DNA from: Mortierella alpina
Lineage: Eukaryota; Mortierellomycota; Mortierellomycetes; Mortierellales; Mortierellaceae
DNA length: 64,000 bases
Assembly: GCA_029449245.1 (NCBI GenBank)
Contig: JANATF010000006.1
Location: 1,984,001-2,048,000, forward strand
Direction of reading: 5' to 3'
Both the position numbers and the translations under genes were made by a program. Each line of letters opens with the position of its first letter. Positions within the stretch are counted from its first letter, which is position 1. The notes beneath the pieces were generated by a model. The model made no database searches. It was not told where the DNA came from and saw only the letters and a program-made list of their open reading frames with translations. This document shows, piece by piece, positions 20,035 to 32,398 of the stretch.

Positions 20035-22471
20035 ATGAGCCCTGGAAGAACATCCAGGACACTCATTTCACTTCTCTTTGCTGCCGCACCGCATCCTTCC
20101 CAGCAGATCCGGCTCTCTTCTAGGAGTCTGCACTTCTCAACAAGTACCCATTCGCACTCTCGCCCACACTTCCATCCCACCCCTCGTCTTCGCCAGGTCC
20201 CTGGACGGCGGACCTTTGACTTCTCGACTCATATTCCATACAGCCCCATGAACATCCTGGTGTATTCGGGCGAGGGCATCTCCCGCACCTCGCTCATTCA
20301 CACCGTCAACAGCCTGCGCTCCCTGGTCGGACAGCACTACGATGTGATGAAAATCGACGACAAAGGACTGCTCACTGAACCGTGGGAAGAATCCACCTCG
20401 CTGCTGGTCTTCCCCGGAGGCAGGGACCTACCCTTTGTCCGTGACCTCAGCGGACCCGCCAACGACAAGATCAAAAGCTATGTTCACTCAGGAGGCCGCT
20501 TCTTTGGTATATGCGCCGGGGCATATTATGCCTCGGATCGGATCACCTTTGAACCTGGAACGCCGCTGGAGGTACAGGGATCCAGAGAGCTCGGCTTCTT
20601 TCAGGGCTTGTGTCGAGGAGCAGTGTACCCAGGATTCGTCTACGAGTCAGAGAGCGGCGCAAGAGCAGTGGAACTTTGTCTTAACAAAGAGATCTTTGCT
20701 CAGGACCAGCTGGGATTCGAAGACACAACCGTCTATTTCAACGGAGGCGGATACTTTGTCGACGCAGAGCGTTGTCCGGGAACCCAGGTTCTCGCATGGT
20801 ACAAGGATAGTCCCAGCCAGATCGAAGCAGGATCAGCCATCAAAGCTGCTATGGTAGCATGCCAGTATGGACAGGGACTAGCACTGCTGACTGGGGTCCA
20901 CCCAGAGTATGATGCAACACACCTCGATGCCCGCAACCCAGATTACGGACCAGAGCCCAACATAGTCACCCGACTTTTAGAGAAGGAAAACGAACGCAGG
21001 GCGTTTTTGAGGAGTGTCTTGACAAAGATGGGACTCAAGGTGTCCCAGCCAGAACCTGCGGTGGCCGTGTCCCCAAGTGTTATCTTGCCCCCAGGAGCGA
21101 TTCAGGGCATCCCGGCGGTCACACCGGCGGTCACACCCTTATTCCTTGCTTCTCTCCAGCCGTCGCTCACAAACGCTCTTACATCGACTCTTATAAGGCT
21201 CGCCAATGCTGACCATGATATACAGGAAGTCAACGATACCTTTCACCTAGTAGCCTCGCCACAACATCCGATCCCGGTCCATACCCCTACTGTCAACGAA
21301 ACTGAGGAAGGAGAGGGCGAGGAGAAAGTCACAAAGAATATTGTCATCTGTCAAGCAGGTCCACCCTCACCGGCACAGACCCCCGAGTTTGACATGGGAG
21401 CATTCTTCCAGCATCTTCAGCATGTTCGTCAGCGAGTGAACGATCCCTTCAGCAGCTTCCGCTTTGGAAACTCGTTGATGTACGGCCAGGTTGTGACCTC
21501 GACGCAAACCATGTTGGACAAGAACTTTGGACTCTGTCAACAACTTCCTGATGGCTTTGTGTGTAACGCGACCATCCAGGTGTCAGGACGAGGACGCGGC
21601 CGAAATTCATGGATCTCACCTCCGGGCTGTTTACAGTTCTCAATGGTGCTGCGGCATCCCGTGCAAGTGACACATGCCTCAGCAGTCTTTGTGCAGTACC
21701 TCGTAGCCTTGGCTGTGGTCGAGAGCGTGTGCTCTTTGCCTGGGTATGAGGATTTGCCATTACGACTCAAGTGGCCTAACGATATCTATGCGGAGGCGCC
21801 ATTGGACCATCCTTCACAAGCCGAGGTAGCAAGAGCAAGGAACGGTCAGCCCGCCGGACCCAAGATGATCAAGATTGGCGGTGTGCTCGTGAACTCTAAC
21901 TTTAGCGGGTCCGAGTTCTTGCTGGTTATTGGTAGGTTGATGATGACTTTGAGCATATCGATGCTGTTGCTTCAATGCCATGGCTGCACAAGAATATATG
22001 GGTATCAACTAAGCAATTCATGTTTTTCTTCTTTATGTCTCATCTGCTTTAGGATGCGGAGTGAACGCTACGAACCCCAATCCAACAACGTCTATCAACC
22101 ATCTGATTCGGTACCATAATAAGACAACGGGCAGAAACCTGGACGTGTTCTCTCAGGAAACACTGCTAGCACACATCCTGGTGAAACTGGAAGAGTTCCA
22201 CAAGCGGTTCTTGGGCGGAAATGGACGCGGATTTGCACAGTTTGAAGAGATGTACTACAAGCGGTGGCTGCATTCGGATGCCATGGTGACCCTGACAACT
22301 ATGACACCCCATAAGCGAGTGCGGATTCAAGGCGTTACTTTAGATTATGGTCTGTTGAAGACTGTTGCTGTGGATGACCAAGGGCGAGACATTGTTGGCG
22401 AGGAGTACCGACTGCAGCCAGACGGAAATAGCTTCGACATGCTGAAAGGACTTATATCTTTAAAGGCATGA
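20035..22471 (+). CDS. BPL1: Biotin-protein ligase
   Basis: Two exons, 20035-21931 and 22053-22471 (771 aa). The intron is GT-AG in phase 1 and splits the conserved GCGVN motif. The first part (residues 72-330) is the class-I glutamine-amidotransferase-like domain found at the front of fungal biotin ligases (GGRDLPF, FGICAGAYYAS). The catalytic domain shows the biotinyl-AMP site GRGRGRNSW near 518, KWPNDIY near 579 and KIGGVLVN near 612, followed by the C-terminal domain. It activates biotin with ATP and attaches it to acetyl-CoA and pyruvate carboxylases. The canonical family start corresponds to the Met at 20248 (MNILVYSGEG); the in-frame ATG at 20035 adds 71 residues rich in Arg, Ser and His and poor in acids, like a mitochondrial presequence. 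Confidence 0.93.
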
Positions 22472-24875
22472 CAATAGAGTATGAATACAAAAAAGCAAGC
22501 AATAGATCCCAATACCACATCCAATTAGTGAATTTGAAAGCACGCGACGTTTTCCTGCCATATCTATTCCAAGACGACGCGCTCCTAGTGCATGTAACCA
22601 CGTAAATAAGCAATTACGGGCATATTTTTCAAATGCTGACATTAGCGTCAATATCACGGCTACTGGATATTGAAGAACCCTCCTAGGTCCTCCATGAAGT
22701 ACCACTTGGTCGCGTATCTCTCAGATTCCCGAGTATTGGGGTCAATGTGTAAACCTGATGGTATGTACCATGATGTAGGTAACTGAAAGGGGATGATGAA
22801 GGCTCCAAGGTCATCTACCGAAGCGAATGCCATCGTTGACCACATATTGTCATTTTCTTCAAACACACTAAAAGGCGGTGTAGCTCTTTCTCCGCGTCCG
22901 CATGGATGTTAAGCCGTCTAAGACTCTGGACTCGCGCTGATGTTTTTGTTGCCAAAAAAAAAAAAAAACTGGGACGTTTGCAACTCGGACCTTTTTGCAA
23001 TCATCAGCCATGGTATAAATATGAGCGTGTCCATTGGCTGGGAAGGTGTATCTGCGCCCTCGTATAAACCTTTTTCGCGAGAGCACTTGTTGAAAAATTG
23101 CAATTAAGGCTCATCCTGGTTTTGTAACCCATGAGTGTACCAAACGTGCATTTTTCAAACTTGCCCTTAAGATCCCCTGGATGTGCCAGTTTCGTGTTAT
23201 GGACTGCGGGACCTCGTGTACTGTACCACTGCAGTATGGAGAGGCGGCATGCTAGAAAGATATCTCGCCTAAATAATGTATGTGGGCCCAGAAGGGGAAA
23301 AAAAAGCGAAAACTCCGGAGGGCTAACCTTCTTTGGCCGCTACAGTCATGAAAAACCCAGAGGATGTGCTATTGTCACAGTCGTCATGCTTAGGTAGCAG
23401 TGGCTACACGGTAACACAGTGTATATGTACTTTTTATTCATTCCAAAGACTTTTGAAGTGCCATTGGTAGTAGCCGCAAAGGGAGTCCTGACTTGAATTG
23501 TGGTGGGAGACCGTAGATTGGAATGCCCAAAGTGTCCTCTAGTCATAAATATAATTGCCTGACGCCATGGTTCCCAAGGTTTTTAGAGCTCGACGCCCAA
23601 TTATCTGTGACGACTACTAACGTGTTGAACTGACTTCCACTCTTTACATGAGGAAGCAGGCTGAGACGATTATACTATGTGTCTAGACTTACGAGGTCAA
23701 AGAAACAGGATGGCCATGATCGGCGCTTCTTGAAGAAGTAGATGATCGGTCTGTTATGGCGTTTTGCCTTTTGGAAGGAGGTTTGGCGCGCCAACGAGGG
23801 CATGCTGCTGCCTAGCTCGTCTGCGCGATCCCGGCTTGCTTTGCGATGAATGCAATCAGCGGGATTCCAAACTGGTGTGCGGCTGGTGAGCACCGGCACA
23901 GTGAGGTGGGAGGGCAGACTGAGTGGAGAAGGTACATGCGAGGGCAGGGAGCGTGTGTCTCATCAGCGCCAAAAATACTTTTTTTGCCCTTGGCCAATTT
24001 CACACTCTTTGCCGCCAGCTCGCTCCTGTGCCAGCCTCGCCACAGATTATCCAGCGGCAGGTTGAGCGAGAGCAGGCCGAGCACAACGGTGTGTGTGCCA
24101 ATCATGTGCGGTGTCCACCGTCGCATGCGACGGTCTTAATTATAGTGCCGGCCCTCTCTCGCCTCGACGTCCTTTCCTTCCTCTTTCCCATCCGCATCCT
24201 CAGTCCCATCGACCTCCTCCATCCAATCCCACCCATCCCCGCCCCTCCCCACCCAGGCCATAGGGTGCCCTTCCGTGGTCTCAACCAGTTCTTAACGCCC
24301 GCTCCATCCTCGCCTGGACATCATCGCGTCTTGGTGCCTGAATTCAACATTCGACATCTCTCCACCCTCCGCCCTTCCCTTGGTAGCCCATTACCTGCGC
24401 CATACCATACCCTCCACGAAGCTCGCCCTGATCCTACATCCTGCTCGACCTCACCTCTCTGCGCATTAACGACATTGCGCAGTGGACCACGTCCTCGAGA
24501 TCCACACAACGACCCTGTTCCCTTTATGCACACATTGGATACAGCCTTGCTGCATAAAGTAAAGAAAACTCAACCACCTCATATAAGCGCACCTCATTCT
24601 GGTCCATGCCATTCCTCACCCGCCGACCCTCCTCCCTCATGCGCGCTCATTCGTTATCGCTTCATTCTCAGCTCCTCCTGAGGCGTGTCTTGCACTCTCG
24701 GTTGTTATGTCTTGCAAACCAGGGTTACCCTGTGCCTGCCATGCTGTGTGCTAACACCAATGTCTCGGTTTTGTGCTCCTCACCTCTCCACCGCAGTATC
24801 TCGGTTCGAGAAGAATAGATTAACGACAGCTTACCCTCCACCACCCGACAGCAGCCAACTTCTGCCCCTCCAGTC
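22472..24875. other. Intergenic region before the mucin gene
   Basis: Contains one coding-like minus-strand fragment (22660-22866). The rest has no supported gene. From about 24150 the plus strand is CT-rich and open in one frame without a sensible product; it is read as promoter and 5' leader of the mucin gene. Confidence 0.45.
22660..22866 (-). pseudogene. Coding-like fragment of unknown protein
   Basis: Minus-strand frame of 68 codons with no ATG at its head (GTG at 22866), but a good acceptor (CCTTTTAG) directly upstream, so it may be a terminal exon. The product has non-repetitive, protein-like text (SVDDLGAFIIPFQLPTSW, SERYATKWYFMEDLGGFF) and a stop at 22660. No first exon could be placed with confidence. 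Unknown family. Confidence 0.3.
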
Positions 24876-27288
24876 ATGCGTGTGCATTCCCTGAGGACAT
24901 GGCTTGCAGTACCATTGCTGCTCGCTCTCCCGGCAGTGATGGCTCTCGTAAGCGCTGCCGCCGAAACCGGTGTCCCTGCAGACAACTCTTTGCACGGAAA
25001 GGTAAGCAAGAATGAACCTCTCCTTCAACATTCTGCCACTTTGCATTTGCTAGTCTATGCCCAATCCGGCTTGGGCGTAACTTTTTTTCTTCTTAATATC
25101 TACCAAACATCACGCACAACAAAGCGTGCCCCTCTCCATACCCAGCCCACAGCGAATAGCCCACAGTGAACAGCCCACAACATACCCCGACGACTCGCTG
25201 GAGATTTCTTCATTTCACCCGCCTTCCCTCGCTCACACTTAATTAAGTGCCCTCGATCATTCCAGGCCCTTTTTTTTTCTTTCTATTTTACAGCAGTGGA
25301 CCTCATTGTTATTCTGTGAGCCACAGCGGCACTCTCCGCGACGTTACATCTTTCTCTTACAGCTACAGTACCTTATCGCCTCAAGTAGCACCCCTCGCCA
25401 TACATTGTTGCTTTCATGTTTGAAATGCCGATCTAGCTCCTTGATAGCCATCATCGTTCTTGCCATCAACGTTCCAAGTTCTCAGGAACAGGGTGACGGC
25501 TCCTGCCCCTGAACGATGTTTAATTAAATGTTTTACCCCTCTTTTTTCTCACCAAAAAAAAATGTCTAGTTACCAATGAACACCGCGTTCGATCGGAATA
25601 TCCTTGGGCATGAGGCCTATGCTGGAGCCGCCACAAAGGTAGACTTGGAGCTCCTAGACCCTGAGGCAGGTGCTCCTCACGAGTCGGACCCCAAGCGGCC
25701 TCATGGTTCCAGTCAGACTGGAAAGCGTAAACCAAAGACCCGGACAAAGCCCTCCAGTGCAACTCACCACAGCGCACTCCACACGATAGCCTCAACTACA
25801 ACTCGCCCCCAACACTTGCCCACAGGCGCTCCCCACAGGTCCTCTTCTCCTCGGGTCCCGCACTCCTCCTCCTCTCCTCCGTCGCACTCTTCTCATGCCC
25901 CTCCTCGCGCCTCTGACCACAGCGGTGTACCCACTCACACCACTCACCACTTGAGCGCCTCCTCAACAATTACCCACACCCCTACTCCCACCACCACCAC
26001 CCGGCCTGATGACCCCATCATTATCTTGCCGCTTCCTGGACAGCCGACCTCTGACACCACTCACCCGGAGACGGTGACCCGCACAGTGAGTGGTACGGTA
26101 TCGGCCTCTCCATCAGTCTCTGTCTCGGCTTCACATACCATTGAAACTTCTGGACGCACAGCCACCCAGACCTCAAGTGTACCATCGCCAACGAGATCCT
26201 CAACCACCCCTAACGATACACCCACTGGACCCCATCACAATTCCTCGGCCACACTTACAGCGTCATCGACTGGACCTAGAAGAACGGGAACGATCTCTTG
26301 GTCCATTTCAGGATCGTCCACTATCACCGCCACGGCCTCTAGACCTACGGGCGTGTCCTCGCGTGTCACAACTGCCTCACCCAGAACGACCACGATTACG
26401 ACCACGACCACAACAAAGACGACAAGGACCCGAACACACAAGCCAGCCAAGACAAAGACTCCTTGGTTGCCCAGCTCGATCGAGCCTGTGAAGCCACCCA
26501 AGATCACAGCAACTCCCTCGCCTGGCACATCCCTGCCCGATGTGGTGATCCCTAATCTAAAGCCCAAGATCCCTAGAAACAACTTCCCAGTCAACTTGCG
26601 GTTCCAACAGGTGTCGTATTACCAAGTGATCAACAATGGTATACTTGCTGCTCAACTCGTCAACTTCATCCCCGCGCAGCTGGCACCGTTGCTGGACGTT
26701 ACTGCGGACAGGATTTTGGTCTTGGCGATCCGTGATGGTCGAACGGGCGGTTCCTCCTCTTCCTCCCCCTCCAGACGAGCCAAGAAGCGTGCGTTGGTGA
26801 CAACTCAAGACGATGATGATTCCATTCGCGTTGTGGTCTCAATCCCACAGTCAAAGTATTGGGCCTTGCATGATCTGGTCTCCAACCGCCACAGCGCGCT
26901 TTACACTCCCACGGCCGATGGGTTTGGACAGTACTTGGATTGGAATTACCCGCTCAGTAACCGTCCTCCGCCTCCTGTCTCGTCAGGATCCAAAGGCAGC
27001 AACGGTAACAACGGAGGCAATCACAACCCTCTAACGGGCGATCATCTCGGAGCCGGCGACCCAGATCAAGCGACGGGTGGTTCGGGTTCGTCGAATGGAG
27101 CCGTGATTGGATCGTTGATAGGATTGGCTACCGTGGCTTACGTCGGTATTGCCCTGGTGGTCGTTCGCATGGTGAGACGCAAAAAGCTGAGAGAGCAGGA
27201 GGCCCAAGCAAAGGCGAGTCCCAAGAACATCTCGGCGCCTGTTAGGGTCCAGGGCGGTTCTCAAGGCTGGGGCTGGCAGGGTAGTTAG
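24876..27288 (+). CDS. Msb2-like transmembrane signalling mucin
   Basis: Two exons, 24876-25001 and 25570-27288 (614 aa). The 568-nt intron in phase 0 separates the signal peptide (hydrophobic core LAVPLLLALPAVMALV) from the rest. Residues about 85-340 are a Ser/Thr/Pro mucin tract. A folded extracellular domain follows at about 380-505 (LRFQQVSYYQVINNG, NFIPAQLAPLLDV, SALYTPTADGFGQYL), interrupted by a Ser-rich, KKR-containing loop. One transmembrane helix sits near 550-575, then a basic tail of about 35 residues. Layout and domain pattern match the Hkr1/Msb2 homology domain of Msb2-type osmosensor mucins upstream of the filamentous-growth and HOG kinases. The KKR site and loop could be where the ectodomain is shed. 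The family call is by pattern recognition and needs a profile search. Confidence 0.72.
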
Positions 27289-27667
27289 AGGAATCCCTTT
27301 TTTGATTTCTTTACTTGCTCTTGCGACGACGATAGAGAGATATAGAGACTGCAGAGGAGAGAAACATAATACCCAAGCAGGAACGTTGAGCGCGGTCGTG
27401 AAGAACAAAGTATTACAAAAGAGAACAACAACCAACATCCAAAAAAAAAAAAAACCAACCCTCCCCTCCACCCATACCAACAACCTCGTCAAACAAACCC
27501 TTGGGACTCACGATTATGTATGTGTCCACATCATCCACCAACCACTTCACAACCGACCTTTAAAAAAAGCAAATAAAACACAAAAAGAGCCAGCGTTTGT
27601 CCAAAGTTATGTGTGTTCATTATATTTTGCACAGTGTATGGAGGTTTATAACGTTGGAGGGCCTTCG
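27289..27667. other. Convergent 3' region
   Basis: This stretch lies between the ends of two convergent genes. It is A-rich with several A-runs (for example near 27440) suitable for polyadenylation on the plus strand. No gene is seen. Confidence 0.5.
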
Positions 27668-28461
27668 TTATACCGAGTGGGATCGAGGATCCGGTTGTGG
27701 AGAAGCGGGCGTTTGCGGCAGCGCCGTTGCTGCAGTTTCTGCTGCAGTTTCTGCTGCAGCCGCCGAACCCGCCACCGTTGCGATGTGATCATGATCATGA
27801 GAGGCCAAAACAAAGGATGAAGGCTCCTGTTGCCCGACAATGGTTTCGTACGCTGGCGGACAAGGTGAGGGTGGAGGTGTGCGAGTCAATGCCGCAGGAG
27901 GAACAGGGGGCTGAACAAGTGCAACTGTGCTGGCGCCTTCTCCCGAAGCATCCGAATGTGAGGGTTCTACGCCCACATGGTTGGATACAAAGACTTGCAT
28001 GTCATATAAGTGATTAAAGTAGCCAGGGGGTACTGATGTTGAGAACGACAACCAGAAAAAAAAATAGGGGGGTTTAAAGGCAGATAGGTTAGATCAATGC
28101 TCGGATGCAATGGTTGGCAGCAATTAAAAAGAGCATGCTTCCTTGTACCTTCGCAGTCTTCTTTGAGTAGTCGCTTCTTTTCTCGTCGCTTAGCCAGACA
28201 TACCCGTCCAAAGTAAATGATTGCCACTAGGAAAGTGACCATCAGTATCACGTAAATGTATCCGCCAGAGGTCTGAAAGCTATCCGTAGTGTTAATGGGG
28301 CCATTCTCGCCTCCTCCACCGAACTTGTCGTTCGTGTCTGTCGGCGAGGAAATGGCTGATTGCGAGGTCAACGTGGTGGTGGTGAGATCCGGGTTGGTGG
28401 TCGTTCTCGAAGAGGGTGCGGCGATAGGAATGACGGGCTGTATTGCGGCCTGAGGTGCCAT
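27668..28461 (-). CDS. Single-pass membrane protein with two PPxY motifs
   Basis: Two exons on the minus strand, 28461-28149 and 28032-27668 (225 aa). The GT-AG intron of 116 nt is in phase 1 and lies just after the membrane segment. Residues 1-66 are Ser/Thr-rich with no signal peptide. One transmembrane helix is at 67-85 (GYIYVILMVTFLVAIIYFG), followed by RRxKKR-type basic residues that put the N-terminus outside. The tail is Pro/Ala-rich with PPGY at 106-109 and PPAY at 163-166, the motif bound by WW domains of Nedd4/Rsp5 ubiquitin ligases. A membrane adaptor that brings Rsp5 to cargo is an inference from architecture. A second gene of the same plan lies 1.5 kb away. Confidence 0.72.
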
Positions 28462-29997
28462 TGTATCTGGAAGGGCTAAGAGTGGACGGTATGCTGTTGC
28501 CTGTGACGCCAGACGATGAGCTTGTGAAGGCTTGGTGAGGGTCGTAAGAAATATGCTGTGAGGAAGAGTAGACGCGTGGAATGAGGGCTGACGGAGGATT
28601 GCAAAGAATTAGAGAAACAAAGGCAGCCTGAACAGAAAGTACAGATGAAGGGTGAGCAATGAAAGGCGAACAGAAGCTGAAGAGTGGTAGTGTTTCTTTT
28701 TAAGTGATCGCATGGTTCAACTGCCATGCTTTGGCAATTGGTCATAGCCCCTTGTGTGCGCCGCTGTAGTCCAACGGACGAGCATCATGCTTTCCCCACC
28801 AGCAATGCCCCTGTTCATGTTAACGCTGATGTGCCGATTTGGAATATTACCCGAGAGGAACAAAGGAGGTGTTCATTGCTCAACAATTTGTCCATCCTCC
28901 ACTCCACTCCCCGCCCTATAGCACTCACCCCTTCTTTTGTTTGATCCCATATTTTCCTGCGTCAACATCCATCCATGCTTAATTGTAGTGTTACCCATGC
29001 ACTGCTGTATGCATGAAAAAACATAACTGTCTGTGGGCGTAATGCAATGGGTGTGTCTCGATGAACAACACGAAGAGCTCTCAGGTTCAAAAGCCTGGGC
29101 TAATATTGCATAGCCCCGTCGCTCTAGTTCAGCCAGCCTCCCTTCCATTCACATCTCTCACCACCCCATCAAAGGTCGCGGCCGGGTCAAGATGACGGCG
29201 ATCGCCATCTGTCGTAAACATTTGCCAAAGGAAGATGATCCAATAGCGGGCACCTGCTTCAGGGGGAGCTTACTAAAGCCGGGCTAACTTCTTGCACCGA
29301 CTGAGCCCCTAACCCTCTTGAGAGAACACAGCATTGATCCCATTACGCAGGAGCCAGACCACGTTGCTCGCCTGAACAAACAAATAGAGAATCCATGGTT
29401 CAAGGGCAGCGTGCCGTTAACTCTAGTTTGCTAGATCTAGTCCATAGGTTAAGCCGGGATTCGTAAGCTACCAGTTGTGCCATGGAGCTCTGGACACGTT
29501 AGATTAGCATGACCACATGGGAGCCGACCGTTGACGGGATGGATCATCTCCTTTTTTTCCTAGTCCAGTCGACCATTGTTCTGACGGAGCGCCAAGATAT
29601 TCCTCTGCCCCCCTGTACAGTGCCCTACAGAAAGTATTTCTCAAAAAAACATAGTAATTTCCTATGTTGAAAGGGGTTCAATTATTTTTTTGAGAAATAC
29701 TTTCTGTTGGGCACTGTACACTGCTGTTCCATCCGAGGCGAAACTAACTCCATTTCGGCTTGTCGTATTACGCTATCAACTTGTAGAGTGTACATACACA
29801 CAGCTATGCATTCACACGACATTTTAGCCCTCCTATTGTAGCAATCTCCTGTGCGCAAAGTCTGTTGCCTCGTTTAATATGTGTGCGTTATGATACAAAA
29901 GAATGGACATGAGTGGCGTGAGAGATTGGTGAGTGCCGATGTGTGAAATGGATGCGATATGGTATAAGAAAAAAAAACGAAGAAAAGGTTGGCTAAA
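28462..29997. other. Intergenic region with a MITE
   Basis: Upstream of the first PPxY gene and downstream of the second. It holds one inverted-repeat transposon relic (29618-29716). Otherwise no gene or RNA could be supported. Confidence 0.5.
29618..29716. mobile_element. Tc1/mariner-like MITE
   Basis: 99 bp with near-perfect inverted ends of about 32 bp (CAGTGCCCTACAGAAAGT at the left, its complement at the right with one visible mismatch) and a smaller internal hairpin (AACATAG / CTATGTT). It is flanked by TA on both sides (29616-29617 and 29717-29718), the duplication made by Tc1/mariner transposases. It has no coding capacity. Confidence 0.85.
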
Positions 29998-31342
29998 TTA
30001 CAAAGGCTCCGCCACTGCAGTCATATACTCTGGTGGTAGCTGAGGTGGAACCCCTTCTGAAGATACAGCGACGTAAGGTGGGGGTCCTTGACTCCTAAGC
30101 CGGTTCAGTGTCGGCTGAAAGATTCCAGAGTCACTTCCACTCCTTTCTGTCATCACAGCCCCTGTTCCTGAAGCGCCTTCTTGGATGTCGATCACGCTAC
30201 TGCGGTTGCTGATATTGTGGGTTGAATTCACACTCGACAGCAGATTCTGAGAAGAGGTAAGTACTGGCGACGTAGATCTGGAACCTGAAGGCGAAGAGGA
30301 AGATGACAGGGTCAAGGATGTAGTTGATCGGGCTACGACCATTGGAGAGGGGTTGGATGAAACTCCTGTACGACGAGAGCCATTATTCCGACGACCGTTA
30401 CGGGAGATGAACAACTGCCTTGCTGCTGCAAATGAGAAGGCAGGCGACGGCGCACTGATCACAGGGACGGATCCATGATTGCCCTGATCTGACGCCGTAG
30501 CAGTATCTGTGCCGGTCATAGCTAAGCGCTCTTGGTCGTAACGGGCTCGTTCCTGTTCACTCGGACTCACATTGGAATCAGCAGTTGCGGAAGAGGTGAC
30601 ATTGTTGGCATTGGGGGCAGTAATCGAGCGTGGGCCAGTCGTGAGGATTGGACCTTGGTGGTCGGCTGAGCTGTCTGACGTGCTTTCGAGGGTGTTGCTG
30701 ACCAGGCCGAGCTGCGAGGATGCAGCGGACGGGCTGTGCTGATGACGCTGGTGGGCAGGCTGGCCCTGCATCTGGCCTGGCGGGACTATGGCCAGGCTCG
30801 TCTCTGGGTCCAGCGGCTGGTCGAGCGTATAGGCGCGGTACTGCGGAGGTGGACACACTGTTTGTGTAACACGCACGGGTGGCATGGCAGATCAAAAAAT
30901 AAGCTCGGTCAGTTTCAGTCCCAGTGGTGCTCAGCTCATGATGATATCACATTGCGGCGATTTGGCGGCGGATAATCTTACCATCATCCTCCTCAGGTCT
31001 GAATGTCGACGAGTACCTCGACCGCGCCCCGTACACGCCAGACTCGGGATCCCCGCCTCGTCCCTCCTGCTCAAGGCGGCGCCGGCGCCGATCGCGGCGG
31101 ACCATGTGGATGGTATAGCAGATCGCAATCAGGAAGCCCAAGAATGCTACAAAGTAGAACACTGTCTGGATAGACATACCTCTGTCACCACTCTGGGGAA
31201 CCGGAGAGGTCGTTTCTGTGTTTGCCCAGGGCGGGGTGGTGGTGGTGGCAGTTGCTGTGCGTGAAACTGGGGAGGTAGACGTGGCAGAGAGCGACACACT
31301 CACAGCACCTGCTGTCGAGGAAAAGTGAGATGTGCCGGACAT
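29998..31342 (-). CDS. Single-pass membrane protein with three PPxY motifs
   Basis: Two exons on the minus strand, 31342-30982 and 30857-29998 (406 aa). The GT-AG intron of 124 nt is in phase 1 with a CTGAC branch site. Residues 1-55 are Ser/Thr-rich. One transmembrane helix (58-80, QTVFYFVAFLGFLIAICY) is followed by VRRDRRRRRL. The long cytoplasmic tail is Ser-rich and disordered with PPQY at 124-127, PPPY at 379-382 and PPEY at 395-398. Like its neighbour, it has an outside N-terminus without signal peptide, a short basic juxtamembrane segment, an intron just after it and PPxY motifs. A ubiquitin-ligase adaptor or a WW-domain scaffold at a membrane is inferred. No family name is recognised. 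Confidence 0.75.
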
Positions 31343-32398
31343 GGTTCGTGCCGTCTGTGCGAACTAAAAAAAAAAAGGCCGGATGCAAAAAACGTTGGAA
31401 AAGGGGACGTAAAAAAGGGTGCAGCTGCTTATGCGCATAGCATACAAGGAGGAGTCTGGCTGAGCATGCGCGGACAGGGTATTGCTGATGAGAAGGTGTA
31501 GGCAAGAGCCAGAGGAGCAGGAGCCAGGGCAAGAGCGAGAGTGACAGGAGAGGGCAAAGAGGAAGATGTGCGAGACAGAGGCAGAGATAGAGCTGTTGGA
31601 CAGAGATCGGGAACGAGAGCGCGAAGGCAAAAAGATGGAGGGCGAGCGGAGAGAGATAGATGAGGAAGAAAAAAATAAAGGAAGGAAAGGGAAGGAAAGG
31701 AAAGGAACCAAGAGGAGCAAGATCTAAAGAAGCACTGGAAGGGACTGTCAAGCACATGTACACACACAATGGGGTCGGAGGGTGGATCAGACAGGGGCGA
31801 ACTTGGGCTTGTTGTCCTAAAAATACCCGCTGCGACGAGTGCGACTGTGACGCTGCAGCAGATACTGTACCACTTCTGCCAGAGTCGCAGAGTGGTTTGT
31901 GCCGTTATGCTGCGCGGGGTCGGGGATCCGTCGTCATGGCGGCCTCCGAATCTGTGCCCCTTGTGGTTTGACCGCCTCGTCCAAATTGCGGCAATAGACA
32001 ATCATCCTTGACATGAGCGATACCGATGTCCTCTCCGACCTCCACTGCCCTCCCTGCCACGCTGACTTCAGGACTGAAGCTGGCCCCGATCCTCTAGGAT
32101 TTCATGTACCGCACCAACAACGTGCGCAAACATACATGAGCATTCACACACTGTACGTACCCAATTGATGGTACTTCATACATACAGCAACAATACTGCC
32201 ATTCCTCGCCACATGCTCTTCCGCTGACTTCATGGATACCGAACATATACTTATATGAATAATATAATGCTCATAGTCTATACTCATCATGCCTTCTCCA
32301 TGAGCCATCGAGCCGGTGCTATTGTGAGGTACTGTTTACTTTATCGAGACCTTCAATTCAGTTCGTCTACACTGTCCATGACCTTTTCACCAACTCGG
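31343..32398. other. Leader and intergenic region
   Basis: Minus-strand CT-rich leader of the PPxY gene up to about 31720, then unremarkable sequence. No gene supported. Confidence 0.45.

Noticed and set aside
23923-24681. 252-codon plus-strand ORF before the mucin gene
   Set aside because: Pro/Ser/Leu-rich text of a CT-rich leader without domain character.
28755-28830. tRNA-like stretch with an A-box match (TAGTCCAACGG)
   Set aside because: No B-box (GGTTCGANNCC) at the right distance and no acceptor-stem pairing.
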